A stretch of 21,741 nucleotides of DNA from an uncultured Bacteroides sp. GTDB taxonomy: Bacteria; Bacteroidota; Bacteroidia; Bacteroidales; Bacteroidaceae. Where the stretch lies: contig CAKUYM010000034.1 of NCBI GenBank assembly GCA_934716785.1, positions 1 to 21,741 of the forward strand, read 5' to 3'. This document shows, piece by piece, positions 1 to 6,732 of this stretch (the stretch's first letter is position 1; each line of letters begins with the position of its first letter). The position numbers and the translations under genes are program-made. The notes below the pieces were generated by a model. That model was not told the origin of the DNA. It saw only the letters and a program-made list of their open reading frames with translations, and ran no database searches.

Positions 1-744
1 GGAGAGATAGAAGCCGATGCGGGAAAGATCGGAGGATTCGATATAGACCAGTACGGTCTGGTGAATGCTGACAATAAGGACTGCTATGTGAAGATGACGA
101 GAAAGGACGTGGTGGGCTATGAAAATGACGGGACGGAGAAGTATGTAACACGTACCGCTACTCTTGGAAATGGATTGCCGGCAATAATCGGGATAAGCGA
201 AATCGCAAGAATGAGTTATACCGGAGTGGACGATGGCGAGCATAGGGTATTGACTTTGATAGCGACGGGAAGTAGATTGCATACTGAGGTATTTGGCGGA
301 TATGCGAATCTTTGCATCGACGCCATCGGTGGATGTAATTGGAAGATGAATCCCGGAGACCATTGGTGTATGCCGGGAGTATTGGGGATAATAAGGCTTA
401 CATATACATACAATGCCGACAAAAATCATTTTTCAGGTATTTATTCAACCATGTGGGGAAACGGGATACCACCCCACTACGAACTCAAGATGTCCGGTGC
501 GGATATAGGCACCAGAACCATAGTTGTCGAGATGGATATGGGGCACAGTGATTATTCCGTCATCGGGCAGGCGATCGGTCCCTCCGTAGGTAAGGAGGAT
601 GATATACATTGGGGCTTGACTGCGCATGTGGAGTATCGGAACGATACGGGATTTGGCATCTCCGTATGGAGCGGCAACATAAAGCGCATTCCTTCCATTC
701 TTGACATGTTCATTTTTGGCAGACCATACACAAGTTCGAATTAA
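1..744 (+). CDS. Phage tail/receptor-type protein, C-terminal part (5' end outside window)
   Basis: The frame is open from the first base and ends at TAA 742-744, so this is the last 247 residues of a longer protein. A GTG at 61 could be read as a start, but the open frame before it argues against that. The first visible residues contain a DAGKIGGFDID segment; AGKIGGF-like segments are common near the end of the coiled shaft of large phage tail-tip and fibre proteins. The rest is rich in Gly, aromatic residues and short beta-like stretches and lacks a signal peptide or membrane segment, as expected for a C-terminal beta-structured receptor or head domain. It lies directly upstream of lysis-type genes on the same strand, which fits a tail-then-lysis phage order. 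The exact family is not recognised; the tail-protein call is inference from motif and context. Confidence 0.6.
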   Translation, partial: GEIEADAGKIGGFDIDQYGLVNADNKDCYVKMTRKDVVGYENDGTEKYVTRTATLGNGLPAIIGISEIARMSYTGVDDGEHRVLTLIATGSRLHTEVFGGYANLCIDAIGGCNWKMNPGDHWCMPGVLGIIRLTYTYNADKNHFSGIYSTMWGNGIPPHYELKMSGADIGTRTIVVEMDMGHSDYSVIGQAIGPSVGKEDDIHWGLTAHVEYRNDTGFGISVWSGNIKRIPSILDMFIFGRPYTSSN

Positions 745-757
745 TCATCAGGATGTT

Positions 758-1108
758 ATGGAACTGAACAGTTTATTGACGATACTCGGAGCTTTAGGCG
801 GTTTTGAGACAATCAAGTGGATAGTCAACTTCTATGTCAACCGGCAGACGAATGCAAGGAAGGAGGACGCTTCTGCCGATGCGATGGAGAACGAGAACGA
901 AAGAAAGCAGATTGCTTGGCTGGAGGACCGTATCGCACAACGTGATGCGAAGATTGATACTATCTATGTTGAGCTTCGAAAAGAACAGGCGGCACACTTG
1001 GAGGATATCCACAAGAAACATGAACTTGAGCTAAGGTTGAAAGAAGCTGAGATAAAGAAATGTGATGTGCGCGGTTGTGTCAATCGCCAACCGCCAAGTG
1101 ATTATTAA
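758..1108 (+). CDS. Small phage coiled-coil protein with N-terminal hydrophobic helix (holin-like position)
   Basis: 116 residues from ATG 758, chosen over the upstream ATG at 701 because 701 lies inside the preceding gene and 758 has an AGGA a few bases upstream. Residues 1-28 form a hydrophobic/amphipathic helix; residues about 40-100 are highly charged with a heptad look (coiled coil). The C-terminus has a cysteine pair, CDVRGC, followed by NRQPPSDY. It begins 13 bases after the tail gene and ends 22 bases before the endolysin gene, so it is in the place where a holin or a lysis accessory protein would be expected. No family is recognised with certainty. A pore-forming role is inference from position and the N-terminal helix only; only one possible membrane segment is seen. 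Confidence 0.6.
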   Translation: MELNSLLTILGALGGFETIKWIVNFYVNRQTNARKEDASADAMENENERKQIAWLEDRIAQRDAKIDTIYVELRKEQAAHLEDIHKKHELELRLKEAEIKKCDVRGCVNRQPPSDY

Positions 1109-1116
1109 CTAAAAAC

Positions 1117-1122
1117 AGGAGG
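1117..1122 (+). promoter_or_regulatory. Strong Shine-Dalgarno before the M15 peptidase gene
   Basis: AGGAGG lies 8 bases before ATG 1131. Perfect Shine-Dalgarno sites are unusual in Bacteroides chromosomal genes, and this one fixes the start and suggests high translation of the lysis enzyme. Confidence 0.75.
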
Positions 1123-1130
1123 AAAAAGAA

Positions 1131-1529
1131 ATGAAGTATTTTACAGTAGCGGAATTTGTAAGGAGTGAAACGGCTGACAGGCTGGCTATTGACAACAGGC
1201 TGCCGAAAGAGTTGCTGCCCAACGTGCAGGCATTGATAAACAACGTGCTTGACCCTTTGCGTGAAGCATACGGCAAACCGATCACCATAAATAGCGGATA
1301 CCGTAGTCCGGCACTCAACAAGGCTGTAAAGGGAAGTGCAACGAGCGACCACATGAAGGGGTGTGCGGCTGATATTAGCGGAGGTAGCCCGAAGGAGAAC
1401 AAACGGCTGTTCTACTTGATTCAGGAGCTCGGACTTCCCTTCAAGCAATTGATTGACGAGAAGAACTTCGCTTGGGTGCACGTGTCTTACCAAGAGGGTG
1501 CAAACCGCGGACAGATTCTTGCGCTATGA
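1131..1529 (+). CDS. Peptidase M15 family endolysin (D-Ala-D-Ala carboxypeptidase-like)
   Basis: 132 residues, single-domain M15-type zinc peptidase that would cleave the peptide part of peptidoglycan at the end of the lytic cycle. Zinc-site motifs are visible: SGYRSP at 55-60, then SDHMKGCAADI with His74 and Asp81 as ligands, and WVHVSY with His117 as third ligand. There is no signal peptide, so export would depend on a holin or another route. The start is fixed by the AGGAGG at 1117. The stop codon overlaps the start of the next gene in an ATGA (1526-1529), showing translational coupling. Length is typical of the small phage M15 proteins of Bacteroidota. The same fold also occurs in host carboxypeptidases, but gene context favours a phage lysin. 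Confidence 0.9.
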   Translation: MKYFTVAEFVRSETADRLAIDNRLPKELLPNVQALINNVLDPLREAYGKPITINSGYRSPALNKAVKGSATSDHMKGCAADISGGSPKENKRLFYLIQELGLPFKQLIDEKNFAWVHVSYQEGANRGQILAL

Positions 1530-1978
1530 GGAAGTTGCCTTGGATATTGGTTGTATTGCTGGCAGTGGCTTGTGTGGCGGTTTGGTTCCGTCCGCACGAG
1601 CCTTTGCCGGCAGAAATACGTACCGAGACGAAGATAAAGACTGTTGTAAAGGTTGATACTTTGCTTATATCCCCACCTATGGCACCTCTGCTGCTAATTA
1701 GACTGAAAGATACCATTCGGATTGGTGATACGGTCGTTCACCGTGAACAGGCATACTATGAGGATAGTCTTTACCGGGCATGGGTGAGCGGTTATCGTCC
1801 GAGATTGGATAGTTTACAGGTATTTCCAAGAAATGTGTATCAGACTGTGACGAATGACATCTACCATACCATCACGCAGAAGAAGAAACGGTGGGGGCTG
1901 GGCTTACAGGCTGGATATGGCTATCCGGGCGGCTGGTATGTCGGAGCTGGGGTAAGTTGGAATCTGGTTATGTGGTGA
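1526..1978 (+). CDS. Membrane-anchored phage protein, spanin-like (DUF6808-like)
   Basis: 150 residues from ATG 1526, which overlaps the endolysin stop in an ATGA; the longer frame from 1472 lies inside the endolysin gene and is rejected. Residues 5-22 are one hydrophobic segment (LPWILVVLLAVACVAVWF). It contains AVAC, which resembles a lipobox but lacks Leu at -3. The middle is a periplasm-like stretch with many Thr, Val, Arg and Asp. The last 30 residues alternate Gly and aromatic residues (GLQAGYGYPGGWYVGAGVSW) like short amphipathic beta strands. The order lysin, then anchored protein, and this two-ended layout would suit a one-protein spanin that joins inner and outer membranes, but that is inference. 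The DUF6808 assignment is from memory of similar prophage proteins. Confidence 0.65.
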   Translation: MRKLPWILVVLLAVACVAVWFRPHEPLPAEIRTETKIKTVVKVDTLLISPPMAPLLLIRLKDTIRIGDTVVHREQAYYEDSLYRAWVSGYRPRLDSLQVFPRNVYQTVTNDIYHTITQKKKRWGLGLQAGYGYPGGWYVGAGVSWNLVMW

Positions 1979-1991
1979 TAGAAGGCGGCTA

Positions 1992-3206
1992 TTAAACCGT
2001 CTCTGTTTCACCAAACATATAATGCAATAATTTAAAGTTTGCTTCATTTATAGGAGCATAATCCTTTTCTATGTAAAGTTCTGTGATTCTCATAGAAGAA
2101 TCAACATGGCATAACATATCATTTACAATGTATTTGCTTATCCCCACTTTGTTTATCGCAATTGTTGCCATTGAGTGTCTGGCTGCATAGAATTGCAATT
2201 TTTCAATGCCAAGTTCTTTCCCTATTTCTTTTAATCCGATGTTTATGGAACGGTTCAGGTTAGCCATAGAGGAAAAACGTTCATAAAAATTAAATACCCG
2301 TACCTTACCCCTATATTTCTCAACAAGCGGTCTTATCATTGGATGTACTTTCACTACCATCTTGGCTTGATCGTTCCTTCTGTCTCTGGTCTTAGTTCTG
2401 TTATAAGTGATATATTCTCCGTCAAATTCAGTTGCATTGTACAGGTCAGCAGAGTTCATTCCCATTAAGCAGAATGAAAGTATGAAACAGTCTCTTGCCA
2501 AGTCTCTGCAACATTGTTCTCCTTTTATCATTACATTGAGATAAGGTAGCCTGAATATACTCCTTACCACATCTTCCGGCAATGCTCGTTTTTCTGCTAC
2601 ATTTTGTTGCAAAGGTTTAAATTTGGAAAGGCTTTGCTTGATTCTGATAATGTCATTATCTTCATCATTGTAGTATTCTCTTGCTTCCGTAAATAAACGT
2701 AGGATTGCATTGCAATATAATGACTGTGCTCGTTTTTTATCGGAAAGATATTTTTCGTATTCTCGCATTTTTTGTACAGTAACCTCGTTACACAAGATTG
2801 TTTCTCGTCCGAAGAACAAACAAAAAGAGTTGATGGCAGATAGATAATTCTTTATTCCTTTTATTTCTTGGTGACTCATACACCATTTTCGGGCAAAAGC
2901 GATAAAATCTATTCCATCTTTTTCGTCCTTTCTTTTCAAGTATTCCAAAACAGTGTCTATGTTCATTGAGTTTAGTTCGAGATTAAGCGCATTTACCTTG
3001 TTTCTATACATCTTAATCAAATCTTCACATTTATCCAATATTTGTTGATTCTTGATTTTAAGACTGGCTGTTAAGTCTTTTTTGGAAACATACATAGTGG
3101 TGGATATATATCTAACCTTCCGCTCATGAGTAAAGCGTATAACGACATTCCATGTTTTATCTTCACGTTGTCTATCCTTGAATATTGTAGGTTTAAATGT
3201 TGCCAT
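1992..3206 (-). CDS. Tyrosine recombinase / phage integrase, Bacteroidota type
   Basis: 404 residues. Residues 1-100 resemble the arm-type DNA-binding region, about 100-200 the SAM-like core-binding domain, about 210-400 the catalytic domain. In the catalytic part the usual Gly-Leu-Arg of box I reads GMN (249-251), so the first catalytic Arg is not in its normal place, as in IntDOT-like relatives. A Lys-rich turn (TKTRDRR, 271-277) can supply the catalytic Lys. Box II is YAARHS with Arg343 and His344; His367 (LCHVD) and the nucleophile Tyr378 (ELYIEKD) follow. It is convergent with the lysis genes (13-base gap) and lies next to tRNA-Arg, which places it at the prophage end and marks the tRNA as its target. 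Confidence 0.9.
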   Translation of the reverse strand: MATFKPTIFKDRQREDKTWNVVIRFTHERKVRYISTTMYVSKKDLTASLKIKNQQILDKCEDLIKMYRNKVNALNLELNSMNIDTVLEYLKRKDEKDGIDFIAFARKWCMSHQEIKGIKNYLSAINSFCLFFGRETILCNEVTVQKMREYEKYLSDKKRAQSLYCNAILRLFTEAREYYNDEDNDIIRIKQSLSKFKPLQQNVAEKRALPEDVVRSIFRLPYLNVMIKGEQCCRDLARDCFILSFCLMGMNSADLYNATEFDGEYITYNRTKTRDRRNDQAKMVVKVHPMIRPLVEKYRGKVRVFNFYERFSSMANLNRSINIGLKEIGKELGIEKLQFYAARHSMATIAINKVGISKYIVNDMLCHVDSSMRITELYIEKDYAPINEANFKLLHYMFGETETV

Positions 3207-3331
3207 AGTTTTTCTTGCTAAAACATTGCTAAAACAATTTTGGGTTACATGTAGGTTTCAAATAGTACTTGTAGAATGGTTCATCATGACATATATTCGA
3301 CTGACACATCATAAATATCTTATAATCAACA

Positions 3332-3367
3332 AAAAAGAGGAACATTCTTACCGAATTTCCTCTTTTT
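3332..3367 (-). terminator. Rho-independent terminator after tRNA-Arg (works both ways)
   Basis: Perfect 11-bp inverted repeat: AAAAAGAGGAA at 3332-3342 pairs with TTCCTCTTTTT at 3357-3367, with a 14-base loop. On the minus strand it starts six bases after the tRNA 3' end and finishes in a T run. Because the stem has A on one side and T on the other it could act in both directions. If the prophage recombined inside the tRNA 3' end, this hairpin came with the phage. Confidence 0.8.
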
Positions 3368-3372
3368 CATTG

Positions 3373-3404
3373 TGACCCCGGTGCGATTCAAACGCACGAC
3401 CTTC
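3373..3404. other. Predicted prophage attachment site (3' half of tRNA-Arg)
   Basis: The 3' half of the tRNA faces the integrase gene, which is the standard layout when a tyrosine recombinase uses a tRNA 3' end as attB and leaves the tRNA intact. The exact core cannot be set because the partner site, a partial copy of the tRNA 3' end, lies outside the window on the left. Boundaries given are approximate. Confidence 0.5.
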
Positions 3405-3445
3405 AGAACCGGAATCTGACGCTCTATTCACTAAGCTACGGGGCC
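3373..3445 (-). tRNA. tRNA-Arg (anticodon CCG)
   Basis: 73 bases fold into a full cloverleaf on the minus strand: acceptor GGCCCCG with CGGGGTC plus A73 (one G-U pair at 2-71), D stem GCTT/GAGC, anticodon stem TCAGA/TCTGA with loop TTCCGGT giving anticodon CCG (reads CGG), variable loop AGGTC, T stem GTGCG/CGCAC. CCA is not encoded. The T loop reads TTTGAAT and the D loop AGTGAATA, so the normal tertiary pair G19-C56 is replaced by A19-U56. The prophage integrase gene lies just downstream. Confidence 0.93.
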
Positions 3446-3465
3446 ATTCCTTTCAATTGCGATGG

Positions 3466-3497
3466 CAAAAGTATAAAAAAACTTCTCATTATCCTAA
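3466..3497 (-). promoter_or_regulatory. Promoter of tRNA-Arg
   Basis: On the minus strand a -7 box TACTTTTG (3466-3473) matches TAnnTTTG exactly, with TTAG (3494-3497, one base from TTTG) 20 bases upstream. It starts transcription about 15 bases before the tRNA. Confidence 0.6.
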
Positions 3498-3610
3498 TGT
3501 TTCTTCTTTTTTTGTATATCTTATTTCACGTCTCTCCGCCCACTCCCTATTATTTTGAAATGCTTATACGTATTTTATTTATCAAATTGACAATCTTTTA
3601 GAGAATATCA

Positions 3611-3641
3611 GTTACACATATCAATTTTATTTCTATCTTTG
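3611..3641 (+). promoter_or_regulatory. Promoter of asnA-ung
   Basis: -7 box TATCTTTG at 3634-3641 (exact TAnnTTTG) with a weak -33 element GTTA at 3611-3614. The ATG of asnA lies 25 bases downstream, giving a short leader. Confidence 0.55.
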
Positions 3642-3666
3642 CCGACAATTAACATTTAACAAACCT

Positions 3667-4704
3667 ATGAGTTATTTGATAAAACCTAAGAACTACACCC
3701 CGCTACTCGACCTTAAACAGACCGAGTTGGGAATTAAACAAATAAAAGAGTTCTTCCAGTTAAATCTATCATCCGAATTACGCCTCCGACGTGTGACGGC
3801 CCCTCTGTTCGTTTTGAAGGGAATGGGTATCAATGATGATTTGAATGGAGTAGAGCGCCCTGTTTCTTTCCCTATCAAAGACTTGGGTGACGCACAAGCA
3901 GAAGTGGTTCATTCATTGGCTAAATGGAAAAGACTGACATTGGCCGATTATCACATTGAACCGGGATACGGCATCTACACTGACATGAACGCCATCCGCT
4001 CTGATGAAGAGTTGGGCAATCTCCACTCCCTCTATGTAGACCAGTGGGATTGGGAACGTGTCATTACCAACGAAGACAGAAACATAAACTTCCTGAAAGA
4101 AATCGTCAACCGCATCTATGCGGCGATGATCCGCACGGAATATATGGTGTATGAAATGTATCCGCAAATCAAGCCATGCCTGCCGCAGAAGTTACATTTC
4201 ATCCACTCGGAAGAGTTGCGCCAGCTCTATCCCGACCTTGAGCCCAAATGTCGCGAACATGCCATCTGCAAAAAGTATGGAGCCGTATTTATTATAGGTA
4301 TAGGCTGCAAACTGAGTGACGGCAAGAAGCATGACGGACGCGCACCGGATTATGATGACTACACGTCTGAAGGCCTCAACGGACTGCCCGGGCTGAACGG
4401 TGACTTGCTGCTATGGGACGATGTGCTGCAACGGTCCATCGAACTGTCTTCCATGGGTATCCGGGTAGACAAGGAAGCCTTGCAACGACAACTGAAGGAA
4501 GAGCATGAAGAGAAACGACTGGAACTTTATTTCCACAAGCGGCTGATGAATGACACGCTGCCATTATCCATCGGTGGTGGTATCGGACAGTCCCGTCTGT
4601 GTATGTTCTACCTCCGCAAAGCCCATATCGGAGAGATACAAGCCAGCATCTGGCCCGAAGATATGCGCAAGGAATGTGAAGCACTTGATATACACCTTAT
4701 ATAA
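3667..4704 (+). CDS. asnA: Aspartate-ammonia ligase (asparagine synthetase A)
   Basis: 345 residues, close to the family length of about 330. It makes asparagine from aspartate, ammonia and ATP in the cytoplasm through an aspartyl-adenylate, using a class II aminoacyl-tRNA-synthetase-like fold. Visible family signatures are RRVTAPLFV near residue 42, [15 protein letters not shown] near 54, [18 protein letters not shown] near 94, and motif 3 [14 protein letters not shown] near 302, which carries the ATP-binding Arg. The start follows a good promoter (3634-3641) and is the first ATG. The ung gene starts 5 bases after the stop, so both are probably co-transcribed; no functional link between the two is obvious. 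Confidence 0.96.
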   Translation: MSYLIKPKNYTPLLDLKQTELGIKQIKEFFQLNLSSELRLRRVTAPLFVLKGMGINDDLNGVERPVSFPIKDLGDAQAEVVHSLAKWKRLTLADYHIEPGYGIYTDMNAIRSDEELGNLHSLYVDQWDWERVITNEDRNINFLKEIVNRIYAAMIRTEYMVYEMYPQIKPCLPQKLHFIHSEELRQLYPDLEPKCREHAICKKYGAVFIIGIGCKLSDGKKHDGRAPDYDDYTSEGLNGLPGLNGDLLLWDDVLQRSIELSSMGIRVDKEALQRQLKEEHEEKRLELYFHKRLMNDTLPLSIGGGIGQSRLCMFYLRKAHIGEIQASIWPEDMRKECEALDIHLI

Positions 4705-4709
4705 TTGCC

Positions 4710-5372
4710 ATGAACGTACAGATTGAAGAAAGCTGGAAAACACATTTAGCACCCGAATTTGAGAAAGACTATTTCCGCACACTGACCGATTTCGTCAGAA
4801 GCGAATATAGCCAATACCAGATATTTCCTCCGGGAAGGCTGATATTCAACGCATTCAATCTTTGTCCTTTCGACAAAGTGAAAGTGGTGATCATCGGTCA
4901 AGACCCTTATCACGGACCGGGACAGGCACACGGACTCTGTTTTTCCGTAAACGACGGAGTCCCCTTTCCTCCTTCCTTGCAGAATATCTTCAAGGAAATC
5001 AAAGCTGATATAGGCACCGATGCCCCCACAACAGGAAACCTGACGCGCTGGGCGGAGCAAGGCGTCCTATTGCTCAATGCTACTCTCACCGTGCGTGCCC
5101 ATCAAGCCGGCTCACACCAGAACAAAGGTTGGGAAACATTCACTGATGCTGCTATCCGCGCATTGGCAGAAGAAAAAGAGAACTTGGTTTTTATCCTATG
5201 GGGATCATACGCTCAAAAGAAAGGAGCCTTTATCGACCGCAGCAAACATCTCGTACTGACGTCGGCCCACCCGTCTCCCCTTTCTGCCTACAACGGTTTC
5301 TTCGGCAACAAGCATTTCAGCCGTACAAACGATTACCTGAAAGCGCACGGGAAAGCCGAAATCATCTGGTAA
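4710..5372 (+). CDS. ung: Uracil-DNA glycosylase, family 1
   Basis: 220 residues, the usual size. It removes uracil from DNA in base-excision repair. The water-activating motif GQDPYHG is at 63-69 with catalytic Asp65, followed by GLCFSV; the uracil-pocket region LLLNATLTV is at 120-128; the DNA-intercalating loop HPSPLSA with catalytic His187 is at 187-193. No signal peptide. It begins 5 bases after asnA and likely shares its promoter. A long perfect hairpin follows 56 bases after the stop codon. Confidence 0.97.
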   Translation: MNVQIEESWKTHLAPEFEKDYFRTLTDFVRSEYSQYQIFPPGRLIFNAFNLCPFDKVKVVIIGQDPYHGPGQAHGLCFSVNDGVPFPPSLQNIFKEIKADIGTDAPTTGNLTRWAEQGVLLLNATLTVRAHQAGSHQNKGWETFTDAAIRALAEEKENLVFILWGSYAQKKGAFIDRSKHLVLTSAHPSPLSAYNGFFGNKHFSRTNDYLKAHGKAEIIW

Positions 5373-5428
5373 TTAATTGAATAACAATCCAATAAACATA
5401 TTTCATAGGAATAGCCATATCTATTATA

Positions 5429-5471
5429 GTATATTTGGATCTTTTGTGACACATAAAAGATCCAAATATAC
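5429..5471. repeat. Perfect 17-bp inverted repeat downstream of ung
   Basis: GTATATTTGGATCTTTT (5429-5445) and its exact complement (5455-5471) are separated by 9 bases (GTGACACAT). It would form a stable hairpin in RNA and may end the asnA-ung transcript. It lacks the T run of a standard terminator, so a DNA-binding or recombination site is also possible. Confidence 0.7.
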
Positions 5472-5625
5472 AATGTCCACATACTAAAACTAAATGAATC
5501 TTCGTTCATAAGTCCATTGATATCTCCAATATTTGATTTAGGTTCATCTATCTTTTCAAATCATTTACTATCTTTACAACGCTCTCATGAGGCAACAGAT
5601 TGTTAAACATTTAATAAAAAGTAAC

Positions 5626-5977
5626 ATGAAACCAATAAGATTATTTTTAGGTTTAGTACTTGCACTATTTTGTACCTTGCCTATATTTGCGTACACAGTA
5701 TCCAACAGCATGGATAGTTCTATCAAGTCAAAAGTTGCAACTCCTAGAGCAGCTAGTGTTTTCGTCAATGACAATGGTGCAATCTACCCCGTATATGTGC
5801 CCAATCTATCTGAAAATACTACAATTCAAGAAGTATGGAATGCAACAGCACCTATGTTAAGCACTAATTTTTTTTGACCTTTATTACAATGGACAAAAAC
5901 TTAGTTTGAATAAAACTTTCGCTAACTATTGGATTTTAGGTAATTTCACGGTCTACCTTGAAGTTAGAAGACGCTAA
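5626..5977 (+). pseudogene. Secreted ubiquitin-like protein, frame changed at a T8 run
   Basis: As sequenced, ATG 5626 gives 83 residues and stops at TGA 5875-5877, right after eight T (5868-5875). Removing one T continues the frame to TAA 5975-5977 for 116 residues. Residues 1-22 are a signal peptide (likely cut after PIFA). Residues about 44-116 then match the ubiquitin pattern along the whole fold: VFV (ubiquitin IFV), NTTIQEV (SDTIENV), LYYNGQKL (LIFAGKQL), TFANYWI (TLSDYNI) and FTVYLEVR (STLHLVLR). The length of 73 fits ubiquitin's 76. It ends in RRR, with no terminal Gly-Gly. B. fragilis is known to encode a secreted ubiquitin homologue (BfUbb); this one is much more divergent. A terminator follows at 5991. 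The upstream ATG at 5587 would spoil the signal peptide. Whether the gene is broken, slips, or is a sequencing error is open. Confidence 0.7.
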
Positions 5978-5990
5978 CTTTGCAATAACA

Positions 5991-6023
5991 AAAAAGAGTG
6001 TATTAGGCCAATACACTCTTTTT
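5991..6023 (+). terminator. Rho-independent terminator after the ubiquitin-like gene
   Basis: AAAAAGAGTGTATT (5991-6004) pairs perfectly with AATACACTCTTTTT (6010-6023) around a 5-base loop, ending in T5. It begins 13 bases after the stop codon of the frame-restored gene, not after the early stop at 5877, which supports the longer gene as the ancestral unit. Confidence 0.85.
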
Positions 6024-6111
6024 ATAGCCTTTTCCACAGATACAATTCCATATTAAACAAAACTAGTACAAAAGAATTTCTTGTGTACCATAATGCACAA
6101 CAAAAAAACGA

Positions 6112-6732
6112 ATGTACTCCCAATACACAAATATCATGAATAAAAGAGAACATCCTAATACCGAAAACTATATAAAAATTCTATCGAAATATATACCTAC
6201 GCCATCAATGATAAAGTTAAAATTATCATATGAGACTTTCAATCTTGAAAAGTACTCAAAATCTACAATTCTAGAAAATAAGAATATCAAAGAATCATTT
6301 TGTATTCTTATATGCGGAACAATTAGGCACTACACTATTAATAATAAAATAATAGAAGATACAATAGAAGAAGAACAAACATTACGCTTCACTTTTCCCG
6401 GTAATATATTATATCACCACAATAACGCTCTTTCTGAAAACATAGAATACTTACATTGCATATCTGAATGTACCATTTTATCCATTCCGAACAAGATTCT
6501 AAAAGAAATTGGAGAAGATGTACATATAAAAAACTATAATCAAAAAGCCTTAATAGAGAACTTAGAATTTGAAGTTTATCTATTAAGAATGCCACCTGAA
6601 AAACGTTACAAAAAATTATGCCAAAAATACCAAAATATATTTTTATTAATACCGTTAAAACACATTGCATCATTTTTAGGAATCACACCACAAGCTTTAT
6701 GTAGAATTAGAAAACGTTTACTAACAACTTAG
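6112..6732 (+). CDS. Crp/Fnr-family transcription regulator (divergent)
   Basis: 206 residues (198 if the second ATG at 6136 is used; neither has a clear ribosome site, the first is preceded by an A-rich stretch). Residues about 20-135 correspond to a cyclic-nucleotide-binding-type beta barrel with little conservation of the cNMP pocket, so the ligand is unknown. The last 27 residues form the helix-turn-helix seen in Bacteroidota members: IPLKHIASFLGITPQALCRI. The gene is visibly AT-rich, with many Ile, Lys and Asn codons ending in A or T, unlike the flanking ung and lptD genes, which suggests recent acquisition together with the ubiquitin-like gene upstream. It overlaps the convergent lptD-like gene by four bases (TTAG at 6729-6732). 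Confidence 0.8.
   Translation: MYSQYTNIMNKREHPNTENYIKILSKYIPTPSMIKLKLSYETFNLEKYSKSTILENKNIKESFCILICGTIRHYTINNKIIEDTIEEEQTLRFTFPGNILYHHNNALSENIEYLHCISECTILSIPNKILKEIGEDVHIKNYNQKALIENLEFEVYLLRMPPEKRYKKLCQKYQNIFLLIPLKHIASFLGITPQALCRIRKRLLTT

Noticed and set aside
3178..3375. Small plus-strand frame between integrase and tRNA
   Set aside because: Overlaps the integrase start, the terminator and the tRNA end; no coding character.
5875..5877. The early TGA as the natural end of the small secreted protein
   Set aside because: The other frame continues with a ubiquitin-like pattern and the terminator follows the later stop.
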